DNA of 64,000 nt. Origin: Streptomyces sp. I05A-00742. Lineage in GTDB: Bacteria; Actinomycetota; Actinomycetes; Streptomycetales; Streptomycetaceae. Shown here piece by piece: positions 30,527 through 39,629 of this stretch. Numbering within the stretch: position 1 is the stretch's first letter; each line of letters starts with the position of its first letter. Location of the stretch: contig NZ_JABETO010000006.1 of NCBI RefSeq assembly GCF_013055795.1, positions 124,001 through 188,000 of the forward strand. The letters run 5' to 3'. Made by a program: the position numbers and the translations under genes. The notes beneath the pieces were generated by a model. It ran no database searches and was not told where the DNA came from. It was given only the letters and a program-made list of their open reading frames with translations.

Positions 30527-32338
30527 TCAGCCGTTCTTGATGCGGTTCGTCAGCTCGGTCACCTGGTTGTAGATGGACCGCCGCTCGGCCATCAGCGCGC
30601 GGATCTTGCGGTCCGCGTGCATCACGGTCGTGTGGTCGCGCCCGCCGAACTGCGCGCCGATCTTCGGCAGTGAGAGGTCCGTGAGCTCACGGCAGAGGTA
30701 CATCGCGATCTGGCGGGCCGTGACCAGCACCCGGCTGCGCGAGGCGCCGCACAGGTCCTCCACGGTGTGCCCGAAGTAGTCCGCGGTCGCCGCCATGATG
30801 GCCGGCGCGGTGATCTCCGGCGAGGCGTCCTCGCCGCCCGGGATGAGGTCCTTGAGGACGATCTCGGTGAGGCCGAGGTCCACGGGCTGCCGGTTGAGGC
30901 TGGCGAAGGCCGTGACCCGGATCAGCGCGCCCTCCAGCTCGCGGATGTTCCGCGAGATCCGGGAGGCGATGAACTCCAGCACCTCCGGCGGGGCGTTCAG
31001 CTGCTCCTGGACCGCCTTCTTCCGCAGGATCGCGATCCGGGTCTCCAGCTCGGGCGGCTGGACGTCGGTGATCAGACCCCACTCGAAGCGGTTGCGCAGC
31101 CGGTCCTCGAGGGTCACCAGCTGCTTGGGCGGCCGGTCCGAGGAGAGCACGATCTGCTTGTTCGCGTTGTGCAGGGTGTTGAAGGTGTGGAAGAACTCCT
31201 CCTGCGTCGACTCCTTGCTCGCGAGGAACTGGATGTCGTCGACCAGCAGGATGTCCATGTCGCGGTAGCGCTTGCGGAACGCGTCCGCCTTGCCGTCGCG
31301 GATGGAGTTGATGAACTCGTTGGTGAACTCCTCGGAGCTCACGTACCGCACCCGCGTGCCGGGGTACAGGCTGCGCGCGTAGTGCCCGATCGCGTGCAGC
31401 AGGTGGGTCTTGCCGAGCCCCGACTCCCCGTAGATGAACAGGGGGTTGTACGCCTTCGCCGGCGCCTCGGCGACCGCCACGGCGGCCGCGTGCGCGAACC
31501 GGTTGGACGCGCCGATGACGAAGGTGTCGAAGAGGTACTTGGGATTCAGCCGGGCGGTCGGCTCCGCCGGGCCCGGGGCGGACGAGGAGGACTTGCCGGA
31601 GCCCGGTCCGCCGGAGCCGCCGGGCACCGGCCGGTCGCCCTGGCCGCCGCCGCGGCCGTCCGGCAGCTCGCGCTGCTGTTCATAGGGCCGCTCGGAACCG
31701 GACGGCCGGTAGCCGCCGGAGTCCCGCTGCTGCTCGTAGCCGGACGGGGCGCGCTGCGAGGCGTAGGGGTCGCGCTCGGCGTCGGAGAAGCCGAGGCGCG
31801 GCTGCTGCCAGCCGTAGTCCCCCCGGTCCTGGGTCCGGCCGCCGGGGCCGCCCGGTCCCGTGTGCCGCGGCCAGGAGCCGGGGTCCGTGCGGGACTGCTG
31901 GTAGTCGGGGTAGGCGGGCCGGACGGTCGGCAGGTCGTCGCCGGAGGACCGGTAGCCGTCCCGGCCGTCGTAACCGGAGCGGCCGCCGTCGTACCCGTCG
32001 TAGGCGTCGCGGCCCTGGCCGTTGTGCTGCCGGTCCTCGTGCGGGGGCTGCTGTGGCACGGCCGGCTCGCCGACGGAGTTGTCGACGGTGATCGCGATGC
32101 GGATGGGACGCCCGCACTCACGGCTGAGGGCGTCGCTGACCACCGGGGCCAGCCGGCCCTCCAGCACGCCCTTGGCGAATTCGTTGGGGACGGCGAGCAG
32201 CGCCGTGTCGGCGACCAGGGCGAGCGGCTGACACCGCTTGATCCAGTGCTCGTCCTTGCTCTCGACTCTTCCCTCACCCAGGAGCTGCTCCAGCACGCGC
32301 GGCCACACTGCGGCAAGATCGGCAGGCAGGTCAGCCAC
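30527..32338 (-). CDS. dnaA: Chromosomal replication initiator DnaA
   Basis: A 603-residue initiator. Domain I is N-terminal ([20 protein letters not shown]). Domain II is long, Gly/Tyr/Arg-rich and disordered (about 90-265), as usual in Streptomyces. Domain III has Walker A GESGLGKT (about 303-310) and Walker [10 protein letters not shown]. Domain IV ends with the DNA-binding signature [15 protein letters not shown] (about 560-575). The GTG at 32338 is chosen as the start of domain I. It faces away from rpmH, with a 437-bp shared promoter region that carries a DnaA box. Confidence 0.98.
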   Translation of the reverse strand: MADLPADLAAVWPRVLEQLLGEGRVESKDEHWIKRCQPLALVADTALLAVPNEFAKGVLEGRLAPVVSDALSRECGRPIRIAITVDNSVGEPAVPQQPPHEDRQHNGQGRDAYDGYDGGRSGYDGRDGYRSSGDDLPTVRPAYPDYQQSRTDPGSWPRHTGPGGPGGRTQDRGDYGWQQPRLGFSDAERDPYASQRAPSGYEQQRDSGGYRPSGSERPYEQQRELPDGRGGGQGDRPVPGGSGGPGSGKSSSSAPGPAEPTARLNPKYLFDTFVIGASNRFAHAAAVAVAEAPAKAYNPLFIYGESGLGKTHLLHAIGHYARSLYPGTRVRYVSSEEFTNEFINSIRDGKADAFRKRYRDMDILLVDDIQFLASKESTQEEFFHTFNTLHNANKQIVLSSDRPPKQLVTLEDRLRNRFEWGLITDVQPPELETRIAILRKKAVQEQLNAPPEVLEFIASRISRNIRELEGALIRVTAFASLNRQPVDLGLTEIVLKDLIPGGEDASPEITAPAIMAATADYFGHTVEDLCGASRSRVLVTARQIAMYLCRELTDLSLPKIGAQFGGRDHTTVMHADRKIRALMAERRSIYNQVTELTNRIKNG

Positions 32339-32775
32339 AGGGCACGCTCTCTCGGTCAGCGGGGGCGCCCTCCGGTCCCACGAATGTGTGGTTCTCGGGA
32401 CGGGCGGGAAGGATTCGGAGTTCAGTCACGGTAGTCAGGCCGTGGCAGGTGGTTCAAGTCGTTGTCCACAGGGTGTGTACAAATGTGCCATGGGGCGGGC
32501 CGGGGCGCCCCACCCGGGCATGGCTGGCGTTCCGCCGGCCCCCGGGAGGCTACGGTTGATCCTGGTGCGCTGCCGGTTTGACCGGATGGCGTAACGGCGC
32601 GTACCGTGACCAGGTCGAGTTGTCGATGGCTGCTGCCGCCTGCCTCCGATGGGCAAGGGTCACACTCCACTGTGTGATCGTGAAGCGGTGCCTTGCGTAT
32701 GCGAGCCTCTCGTGGGCGCACGGTGACAGCCAGGCGATGTCCCGCCATCACACGATTCATTTCTGGAGTCCCCGA
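32339..32775. promoter_or_regulatory. dnaA-rpmH divergent promoter region with a DnaA box
   Basis: 437 bp without a gene. It contains one exact DnaA box TTGTCCACA (32462-32470) and one with a single mismatch (TGTGTACAA, 32474-32482), which would allow DnaA to repress its own gene. rpmH lies at the far end with CTGGAG shortly before its start. No promoter hexamers are called. Confidence 0.7.
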
Positions 32776-32913
32776 GTGAGCAAGCGCACCTTCCAGCCGA
32801 ACAACCGCCGTCGGGCGAAGACCCACGGCTTCCGCCTGCGCATGCGCACCCGTGCCGGCCGCGCGATCCTCGCGTCCCGCCGTGGCAAGGGTCGCGCCCG
32901 CCTGTCGGCCTGA
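32776..32913 (+). CDS. rpmH: 50S ribosomal protein L34
   Basis: A 45-residue, very basic protein ([20 protein letters not shown]) with the usual L34 sequence and length. The GTG at 32776 is the start. It begins the rightward rpmH-rnpA-yidD-yidC-khpB cluster conserved next to dnaA in most bacteria. Confidence 0.98.
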   Translation: MSKRTFQPNNRRRAKTHGFRLRMRTRAGRAILASRRGKGRARLSA

Positions 32914-32937
32914 GCAGCCTGACTCAAGGTCCATGAC

Positions 32938-33381
32938 GTGCTGCCTTCCGAGTCTCGGCTGAGGCGGCGCGAGGACTTCGCGACCGCGGTTCGACGGGGG
33001 CGCAGGGCCGGGCGCCCGCTCCTCGTCGTCCATCTCCGCAGCGGTGAAACGGACCCGCACCCACCTGGGGGAACTGTCCCCCCGGTGCGTGCGGGTTTCG
33101 TCGTCAGCAAGGCCGTGGGCGGCGCCGTGGTCCGCAACCTCGTCAAGCGGAGGCTGCGCCATCTGATGCGTGACCGGCTGGACGCACTGCCCGCCGGTAG
33201 CCTGGTGGTGGTGCGAGCCCTGCCGGGCGCGGGCGAAGCAGATCACGGTCAGCTGTCCCGCGATCTCGATACCGCGTTGCAGCGGCTGTTGGGAGGGGCG
33301 CCGCGCAGCTGCAATCCCCCGGACACCGAGTCATCGGATCTCCGGAACCCCGGCCGCAACCCGGGAGGGAGCGCACGGTGA
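32938..33381 (+). CDS. rnpA: Ribonuclease P protein component
   Basis: A 147-residue basic protein that assists the RNase P RNA in cutting tRNA 5' leaders. The family start [20 protein letters not shown] and the RNR-type motif ([16 protein letters not shown]) are present; the C-terminus is longer than usual and polar. GTG start 25 bp after rpmH. It overlaps yidD by 4 bp. Confidence 0.96.
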   Translation: MLPSESRLRRREDFATAVRRGRRAGRPLLVVHLRSGETDPHPPGGTVPPVRAGFVVSKAVGGAVVRNLVKRRLRHLMRDRLDALPAGSLVVVRALPGAGEADHGQLSRDLDTALQRLLGGAPRSCNPPDTESSDLRNPGRNPGGSAR

Positions 33382-33695
33382 AGTACCCGCTGCTGTGGTT
33401 GATCAAGCTGTACCAGTGGACCATCAGCCCCCTGCTGGGCCCGGTCTGCAAGTACTACCCGTCGTGCTCGCACTACGGCTACACGGCCATCAAGGTGCAT
33501 GGCGCGATCAAAGGAACGGCGCTGACGGCCTGGCGCATCCTGCGCTGCAATCCGTGGTCGCTCGGTGGCGTCGACCACGTACCTCCCCGGAAGCGTCCGG
33601 TCTGGCACCAGCGGCTGAGGAGCCGACTGGGCGGGCACCCCACCGCGGGGTCCGCCGCACAGCCCGAGACTCAGCCCAACGCCCAAGGAGCCTGA
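33378..33695 (+). CDS. yidD: Membrane protein insertion efficiency factor YidD
   Basis: A 105-residue protein with an amphipathic N-terminus ([20 protein letters not shown]), the family motif [19 protein letters not shown], with cysteines in the YPSCS segment, and WRILRCNPW. It assists YidC at the membrane. GTG start overlapping the rnpA end (4 bp), 3 bp before yidC. Confidence 0.95.
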   Translation: MKYPLLWLIKLYQWTISPLLGPVCKYYPSCSHYGYTAIKVHGAIKGTALTAWRILRCNPWSLGGVDHVPPRKRPVWHQRLRSRLGGHPTAGSAAQPETQPNAQGA

Positions 33696-33698
33696 TTC

Positions 33699-34835
33699 GT
33701 GGACACGATCCTCGGTCCTCTTTATTACGTTGTTTCCTGGATCATCGTCCAGTTCCACTCGTTCTTCAGCTTGATCTTCGACAAGAACAGTGGCTGGGCG
33801 TGGGGCCTGTCCATCGTCTCGCTGGTGGTCCTGATCCGTATCTGCCTGATCCCGCTCTTCGTGAAGCAGATCAAGGCGACGCGGAACATGCAGGCGCTCC
33901 AGCCGAAGATGAAGGCGATCCAGGAGCGCTACAAGAGCGACCGGCAGCGCCAGTCCGAAGAGATGATGAAGCTCTACAAGGAGACGGGCACCAACCCGCT
34001 CTCGAGCTGTCTCCCGATCCTGGCCCAGTCGCCGTTCTTCATCTCGCTGTACCAGGTCCTGAACCACATCGCGCAGGGCAAGACGGTCGGTGTCATCAAC
34101 CAGGACCTGCTGTCGAGCGCCCGCGAGGCCCACATCTTCGGTGCCCCGCTGTCCGTGAAGTTCCTGGACAGCGCCAGCAAGATCGAGAAGCTGGGTTCGA
34201 CCGTCACGGACGTCCGCGTCGTCACGGTCGTCATGATCGTCCTGATGTCGCTGTCGCAGTTCTACACGCAGCGCCAGCTGATGACGAAGAACGTCGACCT
34301 CTCGGTCAAGACGCCGTTCATGCAGCAGCAGAAGATGCTGATGTACATCTTCCCGATCATGTTCGCCGTCTTCGGCATCAACTTCCCGGTCGGTGTCCTG
34401 GTCTACTGGCTGACCACGAACGTGTGGACCATGGGTCAGCAGATGTTCATCATCCGTCGCAACCCCACCCCGGGCAGCCTCGCCTACACCCAGCGCCAGG
34501 AGCGCCTGCGGGCCAAGGGCAAGCTGGTCGAGGACCCGGCGGAGATCGAGGCGAAGAAGGCCGTCGAGGCCGCGCGTGCCGCCCGTCAGCAGCCCAAGCG
34601 GCAGTCCAAGTCGCAGCGCACCGGAGGTCCGGCCGCCGGCCAGACCGGGCAGGCCGGTCAGTCCGGCCAGCAGCGTCGTACGCAGGCCCGCACCAAGGCA
34701 TCGTCGGGCAACGGCACCAAGGACCAGGCAGAGGGCTCCAAGTCCAAGCAGGGCGGTGGTTCGTCCCGCAGCGCCAAGTCCGGGCAGCGCAAGGGCGGCC
34801 CCCAGCGGCCCAAGCACCCGTCGTCCAAGAAGTAA
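33699..34835 (+). CDS. yidC: Membrane protein insertase YidC
   Basis: A 378-residue insertase of the Oxa1/YidC family, without the large periplasmic domain of Gram-negative YidC. The hydrophilic-groove arginine lies in the first conserved helix ([16 protein letters not shown]). Later helices include [16 protein letters not shown] and [20 protein letters not shown]. The C-terminus is long, basic and Gly/Ser/Gln-rich. The GTG lies 3 bp after yidD. It inserts and folds membrane proteins, alone or with SecYEG. Confidence 0.97.
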   Translation: MDTILGPLYYVVSWIIVQFHSFFSLIFDKNSGWAWGLSIVSLVVLIRICLIPLFVKQIKATRNMQALQPKMKAIQERYKSDRQRQSEEMMKLYKETGTNPLSSCLPILAQSPFFISLYQVLNHIAQGKTVGVINQDLLSSAREAHIFGAPLSVKFLDSASKIEKLGSTVTDVRVVTVVMIVLMSLSQFYTQRQLMTKNVDLSVKTPFMQQQKMLMYIFPIMFAVFGINFPVGVLVYWLTTNVWTMGQQMFIIRRNPTPGSLAYTQRQERLRAKGKLVEDPAEIEAKKAVEAARAARQQPKRQSKSQRTGGPAAGQTGQAGQSGQQRRTQARTKASSGNGTKDQAEGSKSKQGGGSSRSAKSGQRKGGPQRPKHPSSKK

Positions 34836-34850
34836 CGAAGGAGTCCCACT

Positions 34851-35372
34851 GTGACGGACACCCAGCACCAGACCCGTGCGGACGCCGCCGAGGGCACCGA
34901 CACGCTGTCCCGCCTGGAGCAGGAGGGCGAGATCGCGGCCGACTACCTGGAGGGTCTGCTCGACATCGCCGACCTGGACGGTGACATCGACATGGACGTC
35001 GAGGCCGACCGGGCGTCGGTGTCGATCATCAGCGACTCCACCAGCCGGGATCTGCAGAAGCTGGTGGGCCGTGACGGCGAGGTGCTGGAGGCGCTCCAGG
35101 AGCTCACCCGGCTCGCGGTCAACCGGGAGACCGGTGACCGCAGCCGTCTGATGCTCGACATCGCGGGCTTCCGGGCCCGTAAGCGCGAGGAGCTGGCCAA
35201 GCTGGGTGCCCAGGCCGTCGCGGACGCCAGGACCAGCGGCAAGCCCGTCAAGCTGGACCCGATGACGCCCTTCGAGCGCAAGGTCGTCCACGACGCGGTG
35301 GCCTCCGCCGGTCTGCGCAGCGAGTCCGAGGGCGAGGAGCCCCAGCGTCGCGTGGTCGTCCTGCCGGTGTGA
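34851..35372 (+). CDS. khpB: KH/R3H RNA-binding protein KhpB (Jag)
   Basis: A 173-residue cytoplasmic protein with an acidic N-terminus, a KH-type domain (KLVGRDGEVLEALQELTRLA) and an R3H domain (MTPFERKVVHDAVASAGLRS with Arg and His of R3H). Jag/KhpB binds RNA and influences cell division and elongation in other bacteria. It lies 15 bp downstream of yidC, as in most Gram-positive bacteria, and ends at a double hairpin. Confidence 0.94.
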   Translation: MTDTQHQTRADAAEGTDTLSRLEQEGEIAADYLEGLLDIADLDGDIDMDVEADRASVSIISDSTSRDLQKLVGRDGEVLEALQELTRLAVNRETGDRSRLMLDIAGFRARKREELAKLGAQAVADARTSGKPVKLDPMTPFERKVVHDAVASAGLRSESEGEEPQRRVVVLPV

Positions 35373-35394
35373 CCTGATACCGCTTCCCGGTAGC

Positions 35395-35426
35395 TTCGGC
35401 CCCGTCTGCGCGCAGACGGGGCCGAA
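35395..35426. terminator. Palindromic terminator after khpB
   Basis: A perfect 32-bp palindrome (35395-35410 and 35411-35426), very GC-rich, followed by CCTT. It probably ends the rpmH-khpB transcript. Confidence 0.8.
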
Positions 35427-35448
35427 CCTTGTCAGCCTGGCATTCACT

Positions 35449-35469
35449 GGACTCCGGCGGCCGGAGTCC
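35449..35469. terminator. Second small hairpin after khpB
   Basis: Perfect 10-bp arms around one base (centre 35459). It follows the first palindrome and may back it up, or bind a protein upstream of rsmG. Confidence 0.5.
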
Positions 35470-35512
35470 CGCAGAGTCGTCGATACAACGTGGTACGGAA
35501 GGACGGTTCACT

Positions 35513-36229
35513 GTGGAAGAGGCAGCGGAGCTCCCCCCGGCGCCCCCGGAGGCACGGGCGGTTTTCGGTGACCGCTTTCCGGACGCCGTCCGCTACGCCG
35601 AACTGCTCGCCGACGCGGGCGTCCGGCGAGGTCTGATCGGCCCCCGGGAGGTTCCCCGGCTCTGGGAGCGGCACCTGCTGAACTGCGCGGTGCTCTCCGA
35701 GGCCGTTCCCGAGGACGTCTCCGTGTGCGACGTGGGCTCGGGCGCCGGCCTCCCCGGGATTCCGCTGGCGCTGGTCCGCCCCGACCTCCAGATCACGCTG
35801 CTGGAGCCGCTGCTGCGCCGGACCACCTTCCTGTCCGAGGTCGTCGAGCTGCTCGGCCTGGACCACGTCACGGTCGTCCGGGGCCGTGCCGAAGAAGTGC
35901 TGGGCAAGCTGCCGCCGGTACACGTGGTGACGGCCCGTGCCGTGGCACCGCTGGACCGGCTCGCGGGCTGGGGTGTGCCCCTGCTGCGGCCGTACGGCGA
36001 GATGCTCGCGCTCAAGGGCGATACCGCCGAGGAGGAGCTGAAGGGCGCCAGGGCCGCGCTCAGCAAGCTCGGTGTCGAGCGGACCTCGGTGCTCCAGGTC
36101 GGTGCCGGGGTGGTCGACCCGCCGTCCACCCTGGTGCGGTGCGAGGTCGGTGAGAGCCCCGGCGGTGTGCGGTTCGCGGCCAAGCGGGCCAAGGCCGCCC
36201 GGGTGAGCCGGACGCGCCGCCGCCGCTGA
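35513..36229 (+). CDS. rsmG: 16S rRNA (guanine527-N7)-methyltransferase RsmG (GidB)
   Basis: A 238-residue SAM-dependent methyltransferase modifying G527 (E. coli numbering) of 16S rRNA. The SAM motif is VCDVGSGAGLPGIPLALV. The N-terminus (FGDRFPDAVRYAELLADAGV, GPREVPRLWERHLLNC) is typical of RsmG. GTG 35513 is preferred over 35429 because GGAAGGA precedes it and the protein then starts at the family position. Loss of this gene is known to give low-level streptomycin resistance in Streptomyces. The Arg-rich tail is long. Confidence 0.95.
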   Translation: MEEAAELPPAPPEARAVFGDRFPDAVRYAELLADAGVRRGLIGPREVPRLWERHLLNCAVLSEAVPEDVSVCDVGSGAGLPGIPLALVRPDLQITLLEPLLRRTTFLSEVVELLGLDHVTVVRGRAEEVLGKLPPVHVVTARAVAPLDRLAGWGVPLLRPYGEMLALKGDTAEEELKGARAALSKLGVERTSVLQVGAGVVDPPSTLVRCEVGESPGGVRFAAKRAKAARVSRTRRRR

Positions 36230-36292
36230 TTGCGCCGACCGGCGGTACCGGGAGTGCTCCATACAAGCTGCCTAAACTATGCATCACGGAGT

Positions 36293-36309
36293 GTCGTAAC
36301 AAGGTAGCC
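36293..36309 (+). other. 17-bp sequence identical to a 16S rRNA segment, upstream of parA
   Basis: GTCGTAACAAGGTAGCC at 36293-36309 matches the highly conserved region near the 3' end of bacterial 16S rRNA (the site of the common reverse primer around position 1492). No further 16S sequence is evident on either side. A possible short frame (36310-36396) begins directly after it. Confidence 0.75.
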
Positions 36310-36396
36310 ATGGGTCACATGCATCGTGTTTCACGTGAAACATCGCTCGTTGCTGCAAGGAATCATCGGCCGCGGTCGCGCGGCTGCGGCGCGTGA
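36310..36396 (+). CDS. Possible short upstream ORF in the parA leader
   Basis: ATG at 36310 with AAGG five bases before it, encoding 28 residues (MGHMHRVSRETSLVAARNHR, then eight more) to a stop at 36396. It spans the parS at 36328-36341, read as VSRET. There is no independent support for translation; it could be a leader peptide or chance. Confidence 0.25.
   Translation: MGHMHRVSRETSLVAARNHRPRSRGCGA
36328..36341. promoter_or_regulatory. parS site
   Basis: Exact GTTTCACGTGAAAC, extended to TGTTTCACGTGAAACA (36327-36342). It binds ParB and lies just upstream of parA. Confidence 0.95.
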
Positions 36397-36496
36397 ACGC
36401 CGGTCGGTCGACGCTGTGGAACCTCCCCCGGTATCCACAGGCACGGTGGATTCATCCACAGGAGAGCGGGCCTCACTGGTTCGTACCCGGCGAAGC

Positions 36497-37534
36497 ATGG
36501 CAGGCTCTCCCCATCGCGAGCCTGATGTCGAGGAGAGTGAATCCTTGCGGTCCGACGCCAATATCGCGGGGCCGATGGCCGACCCGGTCCCCGGCCCCCG
36601 CCCCGCCGACTCCGAAGCGGTGCCCGGCCCACTGGGTGCCGCGGAGGTCGTTTCACGTGAAACCCGTATGCCGCGGCCCGATCAGACCAGAGTCATGGTG
36701 GTGGCCAACCAGAAGGGTGGCGTCGGCAAGACGACGACCACGGTGAATCTGGCGGCCTCGCTGGCGCTGCACGGCAACCGGGTGCTGGTCGTGGACCTTG
36801 ACCCGCAGGGCAACGCCTCGACCGCGCTCGGGATAGACCATCATGCCGAGGTGCCGTCCATCTACGACGTTCTGGTGGACCAGAGACAGCTGTCCGAGGT
36901 CGTACAGCCGGTGCGGGACGTGGAGGGCCTCTTCTGCGCACCCGCCACCATCGATCTGGCCGGTGCCGAGATCGAGCTCGTCTCCCTTGTGGCCCGGGAG
37001 AGCCGGCTGGACCGGGCCATCAAGGCGTATGAGCAGCCGCTGGACTACATTCTCATCGACTGTCCGCCCTCGCTGGGCCTGTTGACGGTCAACGCGCTGG
37101 TCGCGGGTGCCGAGGTGCTGATCCCGATCCAGTGCGAGTACTACGCCCTGGAAGGGCTGGGCCAGCTGCTGCGGAACGTCGAACTGGTCCGCGGACACCT
37201 CAACCCCAAGCTCCATGTGTCGACGATCCTGCTGACCATGTACGACGGCCGGACCCGGCTCGCCTCCCAGGTGGCCGACGAGGTGCGCAGCCACTTCGGC
37301 CAGGAGGTGCTGAGGACCAGCATTCCCCGCTCGGTCCGGATCTCCGAGGCGCCCAGCTATGGGCAGACGGTGCTCACCTATGACCCGGGGTCCAGTGGAG
37401 CGCTGTCGTATATGGAAGCGGCCAAGGAGATCGCGTTGCGGGGGATCGGCGTGCATTACGACGGCAGCAGGGCCCACACCGTGGGCCATCAGCAACAGCA
37501 GGACCAGCACAGCATGTCGGAGGGGCTGCAGTGA
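36497..37534 (+). CDS. parA: Chromosome partitioning ATPase ParA
   Basis: About 345 residues. A low-complexity N-terminus (about 1-60) precedes a deviant Walker ATPase (KGGVGKTTTTVNLA, DLDPQGN, and DYILIDCPPSLG). ParA moves ParB-parS complexes and organises origins at hyphal tips. The start is uncertain: ATG 36497 (MAGSPHREPDVEE) is preferred, as I recall in other Streptomyces; a GTG inside the upstream parS (36326) would give 402 residues. A second parS (36650-36663) lies inside the gene, read as VSRET. parB overlaps the stop by 4 bp. Confidence 0.93.
   Translation: MAGSPHREPDVEESESLRSDANIAGPMADPVPGPRPADSEAVPGPLGAAEVVSRETRMPRPDQTRVMVVANQKGGVGKTTTTVNLAASLALHGNRVLVVDLDPQGNASTALGIDHHAEVPSIYDVLVDQRQLSEVVQPVRDVEGLFCAPATIDLAGAEIELVSLVARESRLDRAIKAYEQPLDYILIDCPPSLGLLTVNALVAGAEVLIPIQCEYYALEGLGQLLRNVELVRGHLNPKLHVSTILLTMYDGRTRLASQVADEVRSHFGQEVLRTSIPRSVRISEAPSYGQTVLTYDPGSSGALSYMEAAKEIALRGIGVHYDGSRAHTVGHQQQQDQHSMSEGLQ
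36650..36663. promoter_or_regulatory. parS site inside parA
   Basis: Exact GTTTCACGTGAAAC within the parA N-terminal coding region, read as VSRET. Confidence 0.95.
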
Positions 37535-38634
37535 GTGAGCGACGTAGAGGACTGGGCCGGGGGCTCGGTGCGCTGATCCCGGCGGCGCCGAAGGCGGCGG
37601 AGATCGGCACCCCCGCGGTGGGGCCCGGTGCGACGTCCCCCACGGCGGTACCGCTGCTGACGGCCGAACGGGTGACGACCCCGGTCCCCGAGGTGCCGCT
37701 GGAGGCTACGGCACCCGGCAAGGCGGTCGTGACCGAGCCGGCCGAGCCCCAGGAGCCCGAGACCGGAGAGGTGGCGGGGGCGCACTTCGCCGAGCTGCCG
37801 CTCGACGCGATCACCCCCAACCCCCGCCAGCCGCGCGACGTGTTCGACGAGGTCGCCCTGGACGAGTTGGTCACCTCCATTCGTGAGGTGGGGCTTCTCC
37901 AGCCCGTGGTCGTCCGGCAAGTGGCGCCGGAGCGGTACGAGCTCATCATGGGCGAGCGCCGCTGGCGCGCCTGCCGTGAGGCCGGCCTGGAGAAGATTCC
38001 CGCCATCGTCCGGGCAACGGAGGACGACAAGCTTCTCCTGGACGCACTGCTGGAGAACCTTCACCGGGCTCAGCTCAACCCACTGGAAGAGGCCGCGGCC
38101 TACGACCAGTTGCTCAAGGACTTCTCCTGCACCCATGACGAACTGGCGGACCGCATCGGGCGTTCGCGTTCCCAGGTCTCCAACACGCTGCGGCTGCTGA
38201 AGCTCTCCCCCGAAGTGCAGCTCAAGCTCGCCTCGGGAGTGCTTTCGGCGGGTCACGGCCGGGCGCTGCTCCCGGTGGACGACACCGAGGAGCAGGAGAA
38301 GCTTGCCCTCCGCATCGTGCGGGAGGGCCTTTCGGTCCGCTCGGTGGAAGAGATCGTCCAGCTGATGGGGTCCCGGACGAAGAAGTCCGGGAAGGCCAAG
38401 AGCCCCCGTGCCGGAGCCCGGGTGTCCCCGGCGCTCAGTGACCTCGCGGCACGGCTGTCCGATCGCTTCGAGACCCGGGTGAAGGTGGACCTCGGGCAGA
38501 AGAAGGGAAAGATCGTCGTCGAATTCGCCTCGATCGACGATCTGGAGCGGATCCTCAGCTCGCTCGCTCCGGGTGAGGGTGGCGTGCTGGAGCAGAAGCT
38601 CTCGGACGACCAGGATGAGGAAGCGGACGCGTAG
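37531..38634 (+). CDS. parB: Chromosome partitioning protein ParB
   Basis: A 367-residue protein binding the parS sites in this window. The N-terminal domain (ITPNPRQPRDVF, GERRWRACREAGL) belongs to the CTP-binding ParB fold; a helix-turn-helix follows (LADRIGRSRSQVSNTLRLLK) and a C-terminal dimerisation domain ends it. The GTG overlaps parA by 4 bp. Together with ParA it condenses and segregates origins before sporulation septation. Confidence 0.97.
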   Translation: MSERRRGLGRGLGALIPAAPKAAEIGTPAVGPGATSPTAVPLLTAERVTTPVPEVPLEATAPGKAVVTEPAEPQEPETGEVAGAHFAELPLDAITPNPRQPRDVFDEVALDELVTSIREVGLLQPVVVRQVAPERYELIMGERRWRACREAGLEKIPAIVRATEDDKLLLDALLENLHRAQLNPLEEAAAYDQLLKDFSCTHDELADRIGRSRSQVSNTLRLLKLSPEVQLKLASGVLSAGHGRALLPVDDTEEQEKLALRIVREGLSVRSVEEIVQLMGSRTKKSGKAKSPRAGARVSPALSDLAARLSDRFETRVKVDLGQKKGKIVVEFASIDDLERILSSLAPGEGGVLEQKLSDDQDEEADA

Positions 38635-38689
38635 GAGTTCTGGGCAGGGCTCCTCCTCGGGGCGGGCTGCGTTCCACGGGAAACACGGT

Positions 38690-38703
38690 GTTTCACGTGG
38701 AAC
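38690..38703. promoter_or_regulatory. Near-exact parS site
   Basis: GTTTCACGTGGAAC, one mismatch to parS. A weaker copy with two mismatches (GTTCCACGGGAAAC) lies at 38671-38684. Both are in the gap after parB. Confidence 0.6.
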
Positions 38704-38820
38704 ACGACCCGCCCCTTTGCCTTTCTCGGCTGTTGGCCCAAACCGCCGATGGATACGATGCGTTGAGGTATGGCACAACCACGTCGGACATGCTGGCGCA
38801 GTTGACGGAGGGGCGAGGCC

Positions 38821-39078
38821 ATGCGAACGGTGAGCCGGACCGGACTGGTGGCGACAGGCCTGGGCCTGGGCGCGGTCGGCGGTTTCGTCGGCGGTCTGCT
38901 CAGGGAGCGCCGTGTGCTGAGCGCCGCCCGCGACGCGGCACGTGCAGGAAGTGAGGAACTGGCTCCATGGGGCGTCGGCTCGTACCGCTCACTCTGGACA
39001 ATCTGCCGGACCTTCCCAAGCGCTGCCGCGCCTGCGTCTTCTGGGAGCTGGACCCTGTCAGTGGCGAAGCCGCACTGA
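38821..39078 (+). CDS. Small predicted membrane protein, doubtful
   Basis: A frame of 85 residues. The first 45 (MRTVSRTGLVATGLGLGAVG, then GFVGGLLRERR) look like a real membrane helix with basic end; the rest overlaps the acetyltransferase gene (starts 38967) in another frame and looks non-coding. A frameshift near 38950 or a shorter real product are both possible. I am not sure it is a gene. Confidence 0.4.
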   Translation: MRTVSRTGLVATGLGLGAVGGFVGGLLRERRVLSAARDAARAGSEELAPWGVGSYRSLWTICRTFPSAAAPASSGSWTLSVAKPH

Positions 39079-39584
39079 GAGCGGGCCGTCCCGAGCTGGA
39101 GAAGGAGGCGTGGATCTCGGCTGTGCTCCTGGAGTGGGGCTCGTGCGGCCGGGTTGTCTACGTCGACGACGAACCGGCGGGCTTCGTTCTCTACGCGCCC
39201 CCGGCCTATGTCCCCCGGGCGACGGCGTTTCCCACCAGTCCTGTGGCCGCCGATGCGGTGCAGCTCATGACCGCGTGGCTGATGCCGCGCTTCCAAGGGC
39301 AGGGCCTGGGGCGGGTGATGGTCCAGACGGTCGCCAAGGATGTGCTCAGGCGGGGGTTCAAGGCCATCGAGGCATTCGGTGACGCACGCTGGAAGGAGCC
39401 GGCGTGTGTGCTGCCGGCCGATCACCTGCTGGCGGTGGGTTTCAAGACCGTGCGCCACCATCCGCGCTATCCCCGGCTCCGGTTGGAGCTGCGGTCCGCG
39501 TTGTCCTGGAAGGAGGACGTGGAGCTGGCGCTGGACCGGTTGCTCGGCGCGGTCCAGAAGGAACCGGCGCTGCGACCGCTGTAG
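38967..39584 (+). CDS. GNAT-family N-acetyltransferase
   Basis: A 205-residue soluble protein. A GNAT-type core is suggested by GFVLYAPPAYVPR, AWLMPRFQGQGLGRVMVQTV (the acetyl-CoA loop Q-G-x-G) and a C-terminal HHPRYPRLRLELRS. It begins MGRRLVPLTLDNLPDLPKRC. The same gene follows parB in Streptomyces. Substrate unknown. It ends at a hairpin that overlaps a parS site. Confidence 0.85.
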   Translation: MGRRLVPLTLDNLPDLPKRCRACVFWELDPVSGEAALRAGRPELEKEAWISAVLLEWGSCGRVVYVDDEPAGFVLYAPPAYVPRATAFPTSPVAADAVQLMTAWLMPRFQGQGLGRVMVQTVAKDVLRRGFKAIEAFGDARWKEPACVLPADHLLAVGFKTVRHHPRYPRLRLELRSALSWKEDVELALDRLLGAVQKEPALRPL

Positions 39585-39593
39585 TGGAAGCGG

Positions 39594-39629
39594 AACGGGG
39601 TCCGTCTCCCGAAGGAGACGGACCCCGTT
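39594..39629. terminator. Hairpin between the acetyltransferase gene and trxA, overlapping parS
   Basis: Perfect 16-bp arms (39594-39609 and 39614-39629) with a 4-nt loop. It lies between convergent genes; its last three bases belong to the parS at 39627. Confidence 0.82.

Noticed and set aside
36326..36496. GTG inside parS as the parA start
   Set aside because: Possible, but the added 57 residues are of low complexity; kept as an alternative only.
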